DNA of 5,832 nt. Origin: Planctomycetota bacterium. Lineage in GTDB: Bacteria > Planctomycetota > Planctomycetia > Pirellulales > Lacipirellulaceae. The stretch is from contig JAADIN010000156.1 of the NCBI GenBank assembly GCA_013151315.1, positions 1 to 5,832 of the forward strand, written 5' to 3'. The notes under the pieces were generated by a model. The model did not search any database and had not been told where the DNA came from. It saw only the letters and a program-made list of their open reading frames with translations. Below, piece after piece: positions 4,591 to 5,832 of this stretch. Each line of letters opens with the position of its first letter. Positions within the stretch are counted from its first letter, which is position 1. The translations under genes were made by a program, and so were the position numbers.

Positions 4591-4644
4591 GTAGTCGGTA
4601 GTCGTAAGTAAAAAACTTATGACTCACGACCAATGACTAACGAC
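4591..4644. repeat. MITE-like imperfect inverted repeat with internal direct repeats
   Basis: The left arm 4594-4609 (GTCGGTAGTCGTAAGT) pairs at 13 of 16 positions with 4615-4630 across a five-A loop. The left arm contains two GTAGTCG-type heptamers in tandem. The right arm contains two related 13-base units, ATGACTCACGACC and ATGACTAACGACT. It is related to the palindrome at 4960-4984. No transposase is present. Confidence 0.5.
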
Positions 4645-4959
4645 TTGATCTTGCTTGAATGCACACCTGGGTCAGGGGCACCCTAAAATCGCATGTTGGG
4701 TTGGCTCAGGTCCTTCTGATCCTCTCCGTCCATGTACAGCCTATCGGCAATGCAAGCACTGGAAGATTGGCCAAAGTCGTTAAATTGGAGAATCTAGGCA
4801 TAAGCCACTCCAATCGCTACTTTGTGCACCCTTCCCGCATTGCCACTGCCTCGTACCTAGACCCTATTCTTTTCGGACTAAGAGTCTAAGCGCGAGGATT
4901 TGCAACTCTGGTTGCGTACTGAGAGCGTGTCAGATGAAGGCACAAGTCGATGATCGTGA

Positions 4960-4984
4960 GTCGTAGGTAACAAGTACTTACGAC
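4960..4984. repeat. Second, shorter copy of the GTCGTAAGT palindrome
   Basis: GTCGTAGGT (4960-4968) pairs with ACTTACGAC (4976-4984) with one G-T position and a 7-base loop. The arm sequence matches the GTCGTAAGT end of the element at 4591-4644, about 350 bases away. GTGAGTCGT (4957-4964) just before it mirrors ACTCACGAC there. The two copies may bound a former mobile unit or be independent small palindromic repeats. Confidence 0.45.
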
Positions 4985-5033
4985 AAACGTCTTACTCCTT
5001 ATGCCTTCCGGTAGGCAGGCTCCCCCCTTGGTA

Positions 5034-5072
5034 GGGTTGCTCGGTCTGCAAGCGGCAGATAAAGAACAACCC
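5034..5072. other. Nested hairpin of unknown role
   Basis: GGGTTG (5034-5039) pairs with CAACCC (5067-5072). Inside it, TCTGC (5045-5049) pairs with GCAGA (5055-5059) around AAGCG. Neither side has a terminator T-run. It may be part of an RNA structure or may be fortuitous. Confidence 0.25.
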
Positions 5073-5278
5073 CTCCGATAACTAGTGTCGATTCAAATGG
5101 GGTTCCGACTTTAGAAACTTTCCCTATTCGTGTTGACTCGACCGGTTGTATCGCCTGAGAACCCCTCGATTAGGGTTTGGTCTCATCGCCGGGGGCCCCC
5201 ATCTTTTGGGTCAGAATTTGGGATATTTGCGAGTTGGCTGGGACTTTGCAATTCTCCTGGGAGAAAAAGGCTACTTGC

Positions 5279-5306
5279 TTGTGTGCGTCAATCGAAAAGG
5301 TAAAAT
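5279..5306 (+). promoter_or_regulatory. Candidate promoter of the alkyltransferase gene
   Basis: TTGTGT (5279-5284), a 16-base spacer and TAAAAT (5301-5306, one mismatch to TATAAT) would start transcription near 5313 and leave a leader of about 47 bases with the AGGAG ribosome binding site. No Ada-type operator is evident. Confidence 0.35.
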
Positions 5307-5359
5307 GTTTTCGACGAACATCCTGGAACTTGCTCGGCTGAATCAGGAGAATCAACGGC

Positions 5360-5830
5360 ATGAATTACACCTATCTCGACACCCCGATTGGCGAGCTGCT
5401 ACTGGCCGGAGATCAAGACGGGCTGCGAGAACTTGGTTTTCCTGACGGCCCCAAACGTCGACGCGCTGAGCCCGCCTGGGAACTGCGCGACACGTTTTTT
5501 GCCGAAGCCAAGTCGCAACTGAACGATTATTTTTCTGGGTCGCTCCGAACCTTTTCTTTGCCACTCAAGCCGAGCGGCACGCCGTTTCAGTTAGACGTAC
5601 TCCAGCAGCTTCAAAAAATCCCCTACGGCGAGACCGTTTCGTATGGAGAGATTGCCGCACGTCTTGGCAGACCCAAGGCGATGCGTGCCGTCGGCGCGGC
5701 GAACGGAAGAAACCCGATCCCCGTGATCATTCCTTGCCATCGAGTGATTGGTTCCAACGGAAAACTCACCGGCTTCGGCGGTGGCCTACCAACAAAATCG
5801 GCGCTACTGAAACTCGAACGAGAGGCATGA
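5360..5830 (+). CDS. ogt: Methylated-DNA-[protein]-cysteine S-methyltransferase (O6-alkylguanine repair)
   Basis: The protein removes alkyl groups from O6 of guanine (and O4 of thymine) in DNA by one-step transfer to its own cysteine. The 156-residue length fits the stand-alone Ogt class, with no Ada-type regulatory domain. The N-terminal half (1-70) is the less conserved ribonuclease-H-like part. The catalytic half holds IPYGETVSYGEIAARLG (87-103), the arginine finger Arg109 in AMRAVGAANG with hinge Asn115, the active site IPCHRVIG (124-131) with Cys126, and LTGFGGGLPTK, with a late Glu153 in the usual place. AGGAG at 5345-5349 lies 10 bases before the ATG. The stop ends 2 bases before the window edge. 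It appears to be a single gene, transferred or native; nothing unusual is missing. Confidence 0.95.
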   Translation: MNYTYLDTPIGELLLAGDQDGLRELGFPDGPKRRRAEPAWELRDTFFAEAKSQLNDYFSGSLRTFSLPLKPSGTPFQLDVLQQLQKIPYGETVSYGEIAARLGRPKAMRAVGAANGRNPIPVIIPCHRVIGSNGKLTGFGGGLPTKSALLKLEREA

Positions 5831-5832
5831 TC

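Larger units (their letters stand above)
4543..5278. other. Long intergenic stretch with no convincing gene
   Basis: I see no supported coding region on either strand. The longest frames (4659-4889 and 5146-5445, both +) lack ribosome binding sites and any domain resemblance, and the second runs into the alkyltransferase gene in another frame. The stretch holds the two MITE-like palindromes, the nested hairpin at 5034-5072, a small stem TGCCT/AGGCA at 5002-5017, AACCC/GGGTT at 5160-5177, and the 10-base palindrome GGGGGCCCCC at 5191-5200. It may be repeat-derived DNA or carry an unrecognised RNA. Confidence 0.5.

Noticed and set aside
4659..4889. 76-codon + strand frame in the gene-free stretch
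   Set aside because: No ribosome binding site, no family resemblance, and the composition resembles translated noncoding DNA.
5191..5200. GGGGGCCCCC palindrome as a regulatory site
   Set aside because: A simple GC palindrome with no spacing relation to a promoter; chance is sufficient.
5146..5445. 99-codon + strand frame before the alkyltransferase
   Set aside because: It overlaps the alkyltransferase start in another frame and covers its likely promoter and ribosome binding site.
1..5832. CRISPR array
   Set aside because: No regularly spaced identical direct repeats with unique spacers are present. The attC-like sites are far apart and divergent.

Overview
The window looks like a piece of a planctomycete chromosome, probably of the Pirellula/Rhodopirellula/Blastopirellula group. 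This rests on three things: a helix-turn-helix plus receiver protein of a type I associate with that group, integron-type attC repeats built around an ATGCACC left arm, and several genes with no Shine-Dalgarno sequence. The assignment comes from remembered family resemblance, not from a search.

Left third (1 to about 2033): what appears to be the distal end of an integron gene-cassette array, read on the + strand. Three attC-like recombination sites (82-171, 1177-1267 and a half-site from 1962) punctuate three small modules. These are a two-helix membrane protein of DUF6868 type (186-431), a 180-residue protein of unknown function (640-1182), and a toxin-antitoxin-like pair made of a VapC-type PIN-domain ribonuclease (1302-1775) and a 62-residue partner (1779-1967). 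The strongest cassette signature is at the 180-residue gene: its left border GTTATCC is the exact complement of its own right-hand inverse core GGATAAC. No integrase lies in the window.

Middle (2034-3545, - strand): a conventional two-gene housekeeping operon. moaC (molybdenum cofactor synthesis) is followed after 6 bases by a long-chain trans-polyprenyl diphosphate synthase (quinone side chain). The end of the synthase gene abuts the end of the cassette array, so the two transcription units converge there.

Right part (3546-4453, - strand): a strong intrinsic terminator (3695-3731) sits at the end of a hairpin-rich 3' region that follows a DNA-binding/receiver-like regulator (3883-4413). The regulator's reading frame continues with clear helix-turn-helix sequence upstream of its only usual start codon, then fails to connect to the obvious ATG. 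That suggests a small indel at the 5' end.

Far right (4454-5359): about 900 bases without a convincing gene, holding several inverted repeats and two related MITE-like palindromes. The window then closes with an O6-alkylguanine-DNA alkyltransferase gene (5360-5830, + strand), which has its own ribosome binding site and a plausible promoter.

Nothing here proves a new biological system. The items most worth a second look are the cassette array with its degraded attC sites, the toxin-first PIN module, the damaged start of the regulator, and the structured RNA downstream of it.
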